NCBI GenBank assembly: GCA_015179045.1
Contig: WHUZ01000006.1
Location: 1,488,001-1,552,000, forward strand
Direction: 5' to 3'
Source: Kalaharituber pfeilii
Lineage: Eukaryota; Ascomycota; Pezizomycetes; Pezizales; Pezizaceae
DNA length: 64,000 bases
Shown: positions 38,590-49,275 of the stretch, piece by piece
Position numbering within the stretch: the stretch's first letter is position 1
Layout: the number at the start of each line of letters is the position of its first letter
Position numbers and translations under genes: made by a program
Notes under the pieces: generated by a model
Told to the model about the DNA's origin: nothing
Databases searched by the model: none
What the model saw: the letters and a program-made list of their open reading frames with translations, nothing else

Positions 38590-39775
38590 ATGTCGCGTCC
38601 AAAATTTCAGTCCACAATATGGGTGACCGGAGGTAGATACCACACTTCAGCAGCCGATATAATTCTCATGTCTACGTTTATTGCTTTGATATCTATAATA
38701 ACACTACCTGCTGTTGTGACGGCCGAGCTTCTTCAGTTTGGACCGGATGCTTTGCCACACTGCGCCTACGACTGTGTGCCGCTATGGTCCGCACAATATG
38801 AATGCCAGATGGAAACAGTACCAGGGGCATGTTTTTGCAAATCATCATATCTAGTGCCACTATTACGCGGCGATGGTAGTTCTGTTTGCGAGGCAATCTG
38901 CCCGGAGGGACAGGGCGGTGCGGAGGTGAGGAGTTGGTTTGAGAGAGTCTGCGTGGCGTTTATGGGTCAACCAGGGAACCCTCAGGAGGACCCTTCCACA
39001 GGCAACCCGCCTAAAGAGGATCCAAACAATCCCAATGACGATCCGAAAAATCCAGATGGTGATGGTGGCGGGAAGGATTCGGATACGAAAAATCCAGGCC
39101 TTGATTTGGGGCCCAATCAGGCCGAAAAGGCAATAGACTGGTATGTCATAGTCTTACCATATCGGCATCCGTGAGCTGTGTAGATCAACTAATTGTTCTA
39201 CCAGGTGGAAAAATAATTGGTACTGGTTTCTTCTCGCATTTCTTTTCATCACCATTCCGTTGACTGCATACGCGCTCTTCTTCCCTTGCCGTAAATGGGC
39301 GCGGAAACAGATAATCATGCGACGCTCGCGACGCCCATTGCCGCCGCTTGATCCTGCAACATTAAACGTCCTAGGAGTCAACAATTATGCCGATGGTGGC
39401 CTATATAGTCCGAGTCCTGGACCACCGTCCTCTGTCCCACCCGTACCGGATGGTGTGTTCAACAGGTGGGGTGAGCCCTACACTCCAATTATCACAAGGA
39501 TTGGTGCATATGCCCCATTATCTTATCATGGTGGGAGTGACTCCGGCATTGGCGTCGCGGATTCCACTGGCCCCGGGAGTTCCGCGTCGGTATACGCCCA
39601 TGGTTCGGGAGTGGGTAGTAGTAGGGTCGTCATAGGGCCGGAGCCGGTGAGGCAAGGGAGCTGGGAAAGGAAAGTTAGAGAGGAATTTGAGGGTAAGAAG
39701 ACGGTAGGAGAAAGGCTAAGCTTTTGGAGGCGGAGTAATAATTCTGCGGAGGGGCAGGAGAAATCTGGGGTGTAG
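38590..39775 (+). CDS. Secreted-N-terminus, single-pass Cys-rich membrane protein (CFEM-like)
   Basis: Two exons, 38590-39140 and 39205-39775, with a 64-nt intron (gtatgt...ctaccag). The product is about 373 residues from the first ATG. A second ATG at 38668 would start a cleaner signal peptide (MSTFIALISIITLPAVVTA), and I think it is the likelier start. The mature N-terminus has eight cysteines spaced like CFEM-type extracellular domains (HCAYDC, YEC, ACFC, VCEAIC, ERVC). A Pro/Asp/Asn-rich hydrophilic linker follows. A transmembrane segment, WYWFLLAFLFITIPLTAYAL, lies just after the intron and is followed by basic residues and a cytoplasmic tail. It is likely a cell-surface protein, perhaps adhesion- or sensing-related, but family assignment is tentative. 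Confidence 0.75.
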
Positions 39776-41734
39776 TGGATAATTTTTATGATTTTCTTTT
39801 CCTCCTCTTTTTTTTTTCCTTTGGTTCGGAGGTTGCTCATTTATTACGAAGCGGATTGATGATGTCTTGATTTTTTTTTTCGTTGGTGTCATCTGGCGTT
39901 GAATTAAGGTGTTAGGGGGTGTGGGGGGATTTGTAACATCCTTTTTTTGGATGGAATTTTTAATTATACCTTAACTTTATACTGTAACGGCTTTCGTGTA
40001 TAGTAATATATCACTTCGTCAAACTCAACTTGCCGAGTTTCTTTTTAATCTGGCATGTCATCTAGGCTCGCCATGTCGTTTTTTAATCAAGTTAGGGCAT
40101 CTCATGATAGCTTGCAAGAATAAGTTTGGTACATTCCCAGTTCGGGATTTTCTAATGCCAGTAGAGGGTTATTACTTGTATGCCTAATTTACGGTCCGGT
40201 ATAGTATGGTGGCATTCATTACCATACTGGCGAAATCTAGCATCGCACACCAACATTATATTGAGAAACTCTTAAGCCATATGTTCAGATCCAAATAGAA
40301 ATTACGATAAAATGAGCTTGCACGAAAAGCCAAGTGTCTTGTCCACCGGTCCATCGTCTATAGCTACTTTCGACATAAACTTCCGAGCGCCTCTACCGGA
40401 ACCGATATGTCAAGTACTTAAACGTTGCTTACCGAACAGCAAGAGTAAAGACGTAATGTTTAGGCAGTATTAAAACCACATTAACCGTTCCCTGTGGCGG
40501 TGGAAATGGAGGAGCGCGATGTATACGACGGGCATTGGGGGGGTGGACACCTGGGTTGGGTTGTTGCTCAAGGGGGAAGTATGTATCGCACCATGTATAT
40601 ACAGGGAGGCAAGGCGGGAGTCCTCAACCTACATCATATCAGAAAAGTTCTTAAGAATTCTCCACCTAGTCCGGCTCAATGTCCAGAAAGCTCAGATCAA
40701 GAGGAGTATGCGGTCTAGAAGATGTAATAATGTAATTCTTAAGTTGCATTACAGTGAGATCGGGCTGTCAGGATGTCTAGAGTAATTATTAAGGCCAAAA
40801 AAGTCCCTTTACCATTGAAGGTGGAATCAAGTCACATATCGGTTCCCCATAGAGCGTGGCATGCCACAAATTGCTCACTTCACTATTTTTGTGCCTCGAG
40901 TCGTCTAAAGAGATGGTGTGCTGCCAAGAAATAACAAAGACAACATGAGCACAGTGGCGCTCTATTTGTTCTTAACTATCCGTGGCAGGAGCAATAGAGT
41001 GATACTCTAATAACTTTGCACGTCTCCCCGCCCATGCAGAGATTACTCACTCTGAGTAACATTCAAAACAATGTTAGTGACATTCGATTGGCATCCGCCG
41101 CGACGATCACCCGGTTTCCCAGTTGCCGCCTCCCTGCAGTCGCTGTATGCGATTCCCACACGCACACTCAGCTCCATATCAAATTCTTAAATTCTGCTGC
41201 GACTATCATATTCCACAAGCCAAGTACTACTGTATGTGGGAGCGGTAGGGATAATTCTCCCTTGAACCGTAGCCTTACTCCATAATTCGCCTTTTTCAGC
41301 GTATCTATTGCAGGGAGATGAGAAGTGGTGGGGGTAACGGATAAAACCCCCGGCCCCACACAGGAGTAACGGCGCATGTGCTAACTTCCGCCCAGGTCAA
41401 CTGAAGGCGAGAGCGCTAGATTTGCGGCGATTATATGGAGCCAGGCACAACTGTGTGCCTCATGTGCATGCGAGATCTGGGTGTTGACATGTGTTAGTCC
41501 TGGTTTCCGCTAATATAGATCCGACTCCTCACGATAATTCCCTGAAGAAGGGGAGGGCTGAATTGGCTACATAAGTGAGTGTTGCCCCCCTGATATTCTC
41601 CCTCGTTCTGTTCTCCTTATATTTCTGCCCATTCTCTCGCTAAGGCTATTTGGAGTGTACATTTGAAGTCTTGTTGACACCTACAGAGACCATACATTTA
41701 GTTGCATATCATAAGCCCCAGTTTTTCATTTACA
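39776..41734. other. No supported gene
   Basis: T-rich 3' flank, then unique sequence with short frames only. Probably the promoter of the carboxylesterase near its end. Confidence 0.5.
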
Positions 41735-43573
41735 ATGGCAGCTACACATACCATCTCGCACCCTACCCTCCAATCCAAGCTTACTGGCGTGGTGTTGCAT
41801 GACGGAAAGATCGTGCAATACCGCGGCGTCAAGTTCGCTAATATTCCTGCTCGGTTTGCTCGGTCAACTCCCATTGAGAGCTATCCGCTGGAACTGGATT
41901 GCACAAAGTTTGGCCCCATCGCACCACAGGACGTGAACCCAGCGTTCGAAGCATGGTTGTTTGCAATTCCGCCGGAACAGTCGGTAGCGCAGAATTTCAC
42001 AATGGATGAGTATGAATGTCTGAATCTCATTGTCAATACTCCTGTCAATGTCAAAGAGGGAGAGTTGTTGCCGGTTTTTGTCAACATTCATGGAGGAGCA
42101 AATCTTGTCGGAACAGCAAGTGCTGATGTAGTTGGTGAATACACCTCCAGCTCGGCTTTGAACAATATATAACTGGTCCTGCATTCCGCTAACCAAGATT
42201 GAAACAAGATATTTCCACATTGACCTTGCGAGGGCTCGACACGGGCAAACCAATCATTACAGTTTCCATGAACTACCGCCTTGCCATCTGGGGTTTTGGG
42301 GTTCTTTCTGATGGCACTGGTGCCAACAACGGACTTTTCGACCAGCGTGTAGCACTTCAATGGGTCAAAAAACATATCCGTGGCTTCGGAGGTGACCCTG
42401 ACCGCATTACTGTGGGAGGTGAGAGTGCAGGTGCATTCGCAGTCGACTCACATCTTCAAGCGAAGGGATCTGAAACCGATCCTAGCTTACAGCTATTCAG
42501 GAGGGGCGTCTTGATGTCCGGAGCGGTGATGTCAAATAAACCATTGTTGCCTAGCACTGTGAGCAAGATCACGGCGATGTATGGTAATGCACTAGAGGGA
42601 AAAGGAACTGCGGATGAGAAATTGAAGAAAGCGACTGTGGAAGAATTGATGGCTGTGCAGGCGAAGCTGGGTCCGCGGCTGTGGCCATATGTGGATGATG
42701 GCTCTTTCTATGAGAAACCGTATAAGCCATACAAGATTGTTCCGAGCTGGTGTGAGGGACTTCTTATTGGAGATTGTGAATTTGAGGTATGGTTGTTTCC
42801 TGCACAAATATTACGTCCAGCATCATCAAATGAGGTGTTTTTATGCCAGTGGAGCACTGTTGACATTACTTCTCCGCCCTATAAAGGCGTTCCTGTGGAA
42901 GCTGCAATTTGAAGGCTCACCCCCCGGCGTTCTCGTTTCGGCTTTTGAATCTCTCGGCGAAACTGGACGAAAACTCATTGAGGCCTACGATATCGCTGGA
43001 GACAACGTCACAAAGGGCACTCTCGAATTCATTAACGACGGCCTCTTCATTTACCCGAACGAACGCACAATTGAGGCATGGAAAGCTCACCCCGGTAAGC
43101 ATGTGCACAGGTATCTCCTCGACCAAAGGAACCCATGGAACGTCACGAATGGTGCACATCACGGCGTGGATCTTATTTACCTGTATGGAAGGTACAAGTA
43201 TAAGGACGCCGGAGCGCAGAAAGTTGGCATGCAGATGCAGGATGATTTCATCAATTTCTTTACTTCGCCGAAGGAGGACCTGGATAAAAATCTGGGATGG
43301 AAATCGTACGTTGAGGCAAGGGCATACGGTGGGCCGGACGGGAATGTCAGCGTGGCAGGAACGGAGGAGATTGCGAAGAGGAGGAGGATTGAGATTAGTA
43401 TGGGAACCTTGAAGGAATTGGGGGATATGAAGGTTGCGAAGGCTATTGGGTATGTTTTTAACCCCGACCACCCCCTCAAGAAGAAAATTCAGTACTCTAC
43501 TTACCTTAGCAAAAAGTCTTCGTCGCCCCCGAGTTATGCAATATTATGCATCAGGAAAGGGCGATTTGGATGA
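41735..43573 (+). CDS. Type-B carboxylesterase (alpha/beta hydrolase)
   Basis: Proposed exons: 41735-42134, 42209-42786 and 42887-43573, about 554 residues. Intron 1 (gtgaat, gctaac branch, aacaag) restores ADVVDISTLTLRGLDTGKPI. The intron 2 acceptor is less certain (42886 or 42901). Visible family features are YRGVKFANIPARFA, the oxyanion-hole segment VNIHGGANLVG, NYRLAIWGFG, GLFDQRVALQWVKKHIRGFG, the nucleophile elbow GGESAGA (Ser at about residue 206), GDCEFE and the histidine region AHHGVDLIYLYG. No signal peptide, so probably cytosolic ester hydrolysis of an unknown substrate. After NPDHPLKKK the last 25-30 residues are encoded by an inverted-repeat element, so the original C-terminus has probably been replaced. 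Confidence 0.8.
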
Positions 43574-43716
43574 GGATCGGTTCGTTATAACACTTCCTTT
43601 CATAGGATGGTTGTGAAACGACAACTGACTATTCCTATTGTATAAACTTAGCATCGCCCAGTTGAGCATACTTGTCACAGGGGGCGACGAAGTCTTTTCT
43701 GGTAAGTAGCACTGAA
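43488..43716. mobile_element. Inverted-repeat (MITE-like) insertion, about 229 bp
   Basis: The left arm, 43488-43530 (ttcagtactctacttacc...cgtcgccccc), and the right arm, 43680-43716, are imperfect reverse complements over about 40 bp. They include a 19-bp core gtcttcgtcgccccc and flanking acttacc. No obvious target duplication. It overlaps the 3' end of the carboxylesterase frame and supplies its final codons. Confidence 0.65.
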
Positions 43717-44527
43717 GGTAAAAATTTGCTAACTGAGAATTTGCTAACTGAGAGTTTGCAGTGTCGCCCTCAGACACTCCAGCGAAGCTGCATTGAAGGC
43801 GGATGGAAAGTCTACTGGTAAGCTTTGAGATACCTAACGTTTATATCAAGAATTTTCTTTTTTTCTTTCATTTTATTTATACAATAGGGGCCAATATAAT
43901 TAATGAATTGAAAAGGTTTTAACTCAATAGAAGTGTAGTCATGCACTTTTATCATTTTTGAGTAGTTGCTTACTTTTTGGGTTCTTTGTTTTCGAGGGCA
44001 TAGTGGCGACTAATCTCGATTATATGGACATATATCCCTAGAGCGTCGGGGACAACAGAGGCGCGTGGGGGAGGGAGGTGCAGGGGGAATGGGAGGTAAA
44101 TTGTGGTGGCTTTAAAAGGTGTGAAAATAATAAAGTAAAAGCACCCAGATATTAACGTCCAACTAAATATATATACATCTCTGTATCTGGAGAGAAATGG
44201 ACATAAATTGAGTATATTAGTTACATGGTAAATACGAGACCCGCTTAACAATATATATTCTCGCAAACACCTTTTCACATGTGAGCACTAGCGACATCAT
44301 GCCAAGAAACTCCGCCCTAAAGTTGCTTTTAGTTATGGTTGCTGAGTGTGCGTCCGTGCAGCTCCAAAGTGGAAGTCGATCAAAAGTGGAAACTGATTGC
44401 CAATTTCGACCTCGATTTCTTAATACGTACCTCAACCTCCCCCCATAAAAACCAGCTTCAAACACAGCGACGTGTTTTGAAATTTTGGATAAGATACAAT
44501 AATAAGGAACAAGAAACACGCATCAAC
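43717..44527. other. No supported gene
   Basis: It starts with a tandem aatttgctaactgaga duplication (about 43726-43757). AT-rich intergenic sequence follows. Confidence 0.5.
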
Positions 44528-45704
44528 ATGGCACGCCTCAACGAGTTCTATGTCGGCGATCATGACCTCTACCAGCATCCTGTCACCAGAAACAGCAACA
44601 GCAATAACATGAACAGCAGCCTGAGCAGCAGACGTCGTCGTAGTGGATAGTATCCCATATTGGCAAGCTCATCATCGTCCCGGCCGGCTTTGTCGAAGCT
44701 GTCGTTGAAGATTTACAAGTTGCTAAAAGACCATCCAAGCTTCCGGCAGCACCAACAGCAGCAACAGGACGGCGGGGATGAGAATTGGAGAACGAGACTA
44801 GGCCTTTATATGCTGGTGCAGGAGTTGTTGGATGTGGTAGCGGAGGCGGTGGGGGAGTGTCCTGGGATGTTTAGGTATGGGACGGACGTGAGGAATGGGG
44901 GAGAGGATGGAGGAGAGGTGAAGGGGACAGACGAGCAGGAGTTGAAAAGAGAGGGAAAAAAGGACAGAGGGGCCATGGCCATTTCGACGGTCAAGAGGAC
45001 TTCACGTAAGGTTGACCCAGTGCTGCTGGGATAGACAGGCGGATGCTAATGCTGGGTTAACGTTTCTATAGCCAGAAAGACCAGGTCCACAAGGGCTGTC
45101 ACCCAGGAGAAGGACGAAGAAACTGAGAACAGCGTGACCGTGCGTGAGGGGGATACATCACCAGAAGCCAGTGGAACCATTGTGCTAAAGAGAGTGGTCT
45201 TTAAGCGTTCTTCGTCGTTGATGAGTTTACGTGGCGACGGGCTGAAAGCGTCGTACAAGCAACTTCGCTGCGTGGATTGCGAGTTGCAGTCGCCAATCAA
45301 GACTCCAAAGGGCTCGCCGGCAGAGGAAAAGGCGTTCAAGTTTAGGCCGACGGGGCGGCAGATTAGGAGAAAGTCGGTAGTATGGAGGGAGAGTTTGGTG
45401 GAAGGTAATAAAAACTTTGATGTGTTGAGTTTTTTGGTAGATCAGTTGGTGGTGGATTCGTGAATTGGAGCTGACAATAAATGATGTGGAAGATATAGAC
45501 GCATCAGCTGGAGCTGCCAAAGAGGCAACAGTCCGCCAGAAGAGGGCAACTCGCACAAACAGGGAGCTGGCCGATAAACTTCTCAAGGATCCGAGGGCTG
45601 AGCCCAACACAATTGCAGTTGCACGGTGCACCGCATCAGAGAAAGTGCCGACTAAAACGAACAAGGGCAGGGAAACTAGAGTTCGTGGATTGAGAACTGC
45701 TTAA
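44528..45704 (+). CDS. Hypothetical charged protein, four exons
   Basis: The start ATG is at 44528 in a good context (aacatggc). Well-supported introns are 45006-45071 (gtaagg...tatag) and 45405-45492 (gtaata...ggaag), both joining in frame. An in-frame TAG at 44648 must also be removed. A 69-nt intron, 44582-44650 (gtcacc...ggatag), does this in phase 0, but its donor is weak. Visible segments are LSKLSLKIYKLLKDHPSFRQ, LGLYMLVQELLDVVAEAVGE, TIVLKRVVFKRSSSLMSLRG, LRCVDCELQSPIKTPKGSP and NRELADKLLKDPRAEPNTIA. There is one predicted helical stretch, otherwise the protein is polar and basic. No domain is recognised. A nuclear protein is possible from the basic clusters, which is inference only. 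Confidence 0.6.
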
Positions 45705-45992
45705 GGGAACTGTTTTTAAGTCAATTAGTTCCAAAGAGGCTTGACTGAATTGGCCCCACAGCTTTTCATAAGCTCACTGGCGAATCCGCGATTGAGGAAT
45801 GTTAGCATAATGCATTATGCACGTTGGATAGTTGTATCTTGGAACTTTTCTTTATCTGGTTTTTTGTATACTATAATCATTGCTGTATACCATATGCTTT
45901 GCACTAAGCTTTATGATGTATAATCCTCAACATCTCCGTTGGAGGTCTTTTGTTTTCATTGCTTTCATGTATAACACATATATTTACTAGTA
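45705..45992. other. Short intergenic spacer
   Basis: Probable 3' flank of the preceding gene. Nothing recognised. Confidence 0.5.
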
Positions 45993-46664
45993 CAGTCTAA
46001 CCTTGCTATAACGAAAACCAACAATCTGGCACATTTTTTTTTCGTTATAGCAAGGTTTCGTTATGATATAGAATAGTGGGTTGCAAGATTAGTCATGTGC
46101 TTGGCAGCTGAATTTAGAAACCCAAGTACCTGAGCTCTCATCCGAATTTATGGCAACAGATTTTAACTCCGTGATTTTTCTCCTGATGGAAATTACTGGA
46201 GTAGGAAATAATGAAAGTACAAAATCAAGAGTACAGAGGTATTTGATCAAGTACTATGCAGATGCAAAATCAATCATATTATTGAAGCAAAATTACCTAC
46301 AAATCCGAACCTCAAGTTAGAAAAGCAGCAACTATGCAAAAAGAAGACTGGAGCTGCAAAGTCAAAAAGAAACCCTAGATGCAGTTCGAAAGCATCTTAC
46401 AAAATGAATCCGGTACAATCCAAACACACTGGAATTGGGCAAAAACTAACTAGGAGTTTCTAGTTGTGCAATTGGGTCGTCCTTGATTAGTCATGCATTC
46501 CACTAGCCGTTTTTCATTATAGCAAGAATAATTTGTATGTAGACAGAAATAAACTTTCACTCAATCAATTTTTCGTTTCATTATTTGGTGGATTTTTCGT
46601 TATAGCAAGAGGTGCGAACGGAATGATGGCTCCGTGCAAGTTTCGGTATAGCAAGGTTAGGCTG
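45993..46664. mobile_element. Mariner-like non-autonomous element, about 0.67 kb
   Basis: The left end cagtctaaccttgctataac and the reverse complement of the right end, cagcctaaccttgctatacc, match over more than 20 bp. TA precedes the left end (45991-45992). The right TA is not preserved. The interior repeats cgttatagcaag-like motifs (about 46040, 46513, 46600) but encodes no transposase. The ends are related to those at 29560 and 30519. Confidence 0.7.
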
Positions 46665-47162
46665 TCCTGAGACGATCCGTTGCCTGTTTTACAACATGTC
46701 TCAAATTTGATAGGTTACGTGCCGTAAACATGAAGAGCTTGTGTATCATACCTATTAAGTAGCAAAAAAATGCCTGTATGAAGCTGCATTTGGGCCCGGT
46801 CCACGGAGCCTCACACTCCGGGAGTACGCTATACTGTATCGATGGTGGAATAGGAACTAGACTTCAAAAAGTAGTAGTAAGTGAGAAGAACTGTTTATGG
46901 TAATTACTACTTAACTTGGCTTGGTGTTTTTTCAACCTACACCGCTTAATCGTGCATGAGTGTTGAAAATTCTGGATCTAGGGTTCGGTACTTTTTAGTT
47001 TTTGTTTTTAGGACGAGTGGGGAGGTGAGTGGTTTTGGTTATTATAAGGTGCCAATTATTCGAAAGCTATGTTGTGCATAAGCATAAAGTATATGCGGGC
47101 GGGTTCGAGGCTAGCATGCCCATTGACTGTTACTGATGGCTTTTTTTTTTCCCTGGGCTGTA
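46665..47162. other. Intergenic between two transposons
   Basis: No gene or repeat was recognised except a T run just before the pogo-type element. Confidence 0.5.
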
Positions 47163-49030
47163 CCGTCGCTTACGTAGTAGTGCTTGGCCACCGGGAAGTG
47201 CCGGACAAAATTATCCCTGTCATCAGTGACGCTCCCGCTCATATTCATTATATTATCTCAACACCTATAAGTTGTTTCCAGTACCCAAATATACCATTTT
47301 AGTCTGCATTCACTACTCTATTAAGGCAATATAGCATATTGCATATTCTAGTCCATAATGCCTGCATATACTGAGAAACAACTTCTTCATGCCATAGATT
47401 TTGCCAAACGGAACCCCTCAATCACAAAGGCTCGAATAGCGGCCAAATATGAAGTAGATGAAACTACACTATGCCGAAGAGTTAAAGGTGAACGCAAAGC
47501 ATGCAAACATGCCCATAGGCATCAGCAGTTATTTACTCCAAGAGAGGAATTGGCTCTAAAAGAGCATTACCTATTAATGGCAGATCGAGGCTTTCCACTC
47601 TCACACAGTTTATTTGAGCAAATAGCATAAGATTTCTCAATTTTCGAGTAAAAAAGAATACTCTGCCTTCCCAATCAATGGAGGAACATAAAGTCAGCTT
47701 GTAGAAAATCAGGAGCTTGAAGGGTAGCACTAGCAAACCAGGATGGGCACCTGTTATTGGTCGGCACTGGGTATCACAGTTTATTAAACGACATCCGGAA
47801 TTGGACAAAATGCTTGTCCAATATCAAGAACGTGTAAGGTGAAAAGCAAGAGCATCTAACGAACTACAAGTACACTTCCATAAGCTCCTCACTAATCTTA
47901 TTCGGCGCTATAGTATAACTGAGGAGAATATATGGAATTGCGACGAAAAGAGTATTATTATTGGCAATCATAAGACTAAGAAAAAATACATTGTTCGAGC
48001 AGGTACCAAAGATGCAAAGGTATAATTGAAGAATCTTAAGAGTTTGTCACAGTTCTGGAGACAATTTCTGCAGCAGGAGCACATGTGCCGCCATTTGTAG
48101 TATATAAGGGTAAAGTACATAGTCACTCTCATGAAGCTCAAAAGTGGAAAGAGACTCACAGCGCCTCTCAGCAAGTGTTAAGTTGGCAAAGAGCGTGTTC
48201 TGACACGTAAGGACATTGAGGAAGGCCAGAAAAAGCTAATAAAAAAGAAGGAAGCAGAGGCAGAGGCTGCTATTCTCAAAGCTACCAAGGTGGTGGAAAA
48301 AAAGGTTCGGGATACAGAAAAGGCTGCTCGAGAGGCTGAATGGCAGGAAGCGTGAGATGCAGCACTCGCAGCAGGACTTCCTATCCTAAAAAAACCCCGT
48401 GCACCTCATTGAAAAAAGACTCCAGCAACTGATCCAATGGAGGGGTCCTTGAAAGCGGGGGAGGGGGGGTTAATGGAGAATGTGCAGAGTAAGAATGCCA
48501 TAGCTATTGCAGAAAATAATGCTGATGCTACCTAAGACCTGCCTGCAGAGGATATTATAACTGGAGAGGACTGGGAGGATAAGGAGGACGAAATACTGGC
48601 ACAACATCTTCATCAGCTGGAACTTTATAATTTCATGGAGGTACGTACCTATGAAAAATCTATATTTCATTGGCAAGCTGCTTGATATACAAGAATATTG
48701 AGTACTGACGTATTGATAGGACTTTTGAGGATTACTTACACTATCAATTGCTTGGATTAGTATAGAATGGAGATTGAGGGAAGGGTAGGGGGTAGGGAGT
48801 GCATTTCTACTGCATTTTGGCTTTTATTTTTGGATATATCGATATAGTTTATATTTTGACCTTTTATTGATATTTCATTTAATAGAGCGATGTTTGTTCT
48901 ATCTCTGACAATTGAGCCTGTATTGATACCACATTTCTAGCGTTAGAAATATCATGAAATATGGACGAGGTGGCAGGGATTTGCATTCCCGGCACTTCCC
49001 GGTGGCCAAGCACTACTACGTAAGTGACGG
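47163..49030 (+). mobile_element. Pogo/Fot1-type DNA transposon, 1868 bp, inactive
   Basis: The 42-bp terminal inverted repeats at 47163-47204 and 48989-49030 differ at one position (ccgtcgcttacgtagtagtg / ccgtcacttacgtagtagtg at the outer ends). TA lies directly outside both (47161-47162 and 49031-49032), the target duplication used by Tc1/mariner-pogo elements. Length and TIR size match the Fot1 group. The internal transposase is broken (see 47358-48700), so the copy cannot move by itself. Near-perfect TIRs suggest it is fairly young or was mobilised in trans. Confidence 0.9.
47358..48700 (+). pseudogene. Broken pogo-family transposase
   Basis: The frame opens with MPAYTEKQLLHAIDFAKRNP, then SITKARIAAKYEVDETTLCR and RHQQLFTPREELALKEHYLL. 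This is a psq-type HTH followed by the start of a CENP-B-type HTH, as in pogo/Fot1 transposases. It stops at 47628-47630. Beyond it the same protein continues in pieces through several stops and shifts, for example ESIIIGNHKTKKKY-like residues of the DDE region near 47950 and a C-terminal charged block KKLIKKKEAEAEAAILKA near 48230. An intact member would be about 500 residues, and only the first 90 codons are open here. Confidence 0.8.
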
Positions 49031-49275
49031 TAGTTGCTCGGAGTTGGGACTCGGATAATTTTTTTTATTTTTTTTATTTTTTTGGGGGGTGGGGGAGGGG
49101 TAAGGAGCTTTATGAGGGAATTTGATTTGATTCGATTTGACTTGATTGAGGGATGCCTAGCAGGGCTGGAAGTACTTTTACAACGACACCTTGCGAAGGA
49201 GCAAAGACGGCCCAAACGCCTCATACCAGTTTGGATATCATAGTAATAATAACTAAAAGCAATCATGAATGCGCT

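Noticed and set aside
42917..43471. 184-codon minus-strand ORF across the carboxylesterase
   Set aside because: It overlaps conserved esterase coding sequence in a shadow frame, with no motif of its own.
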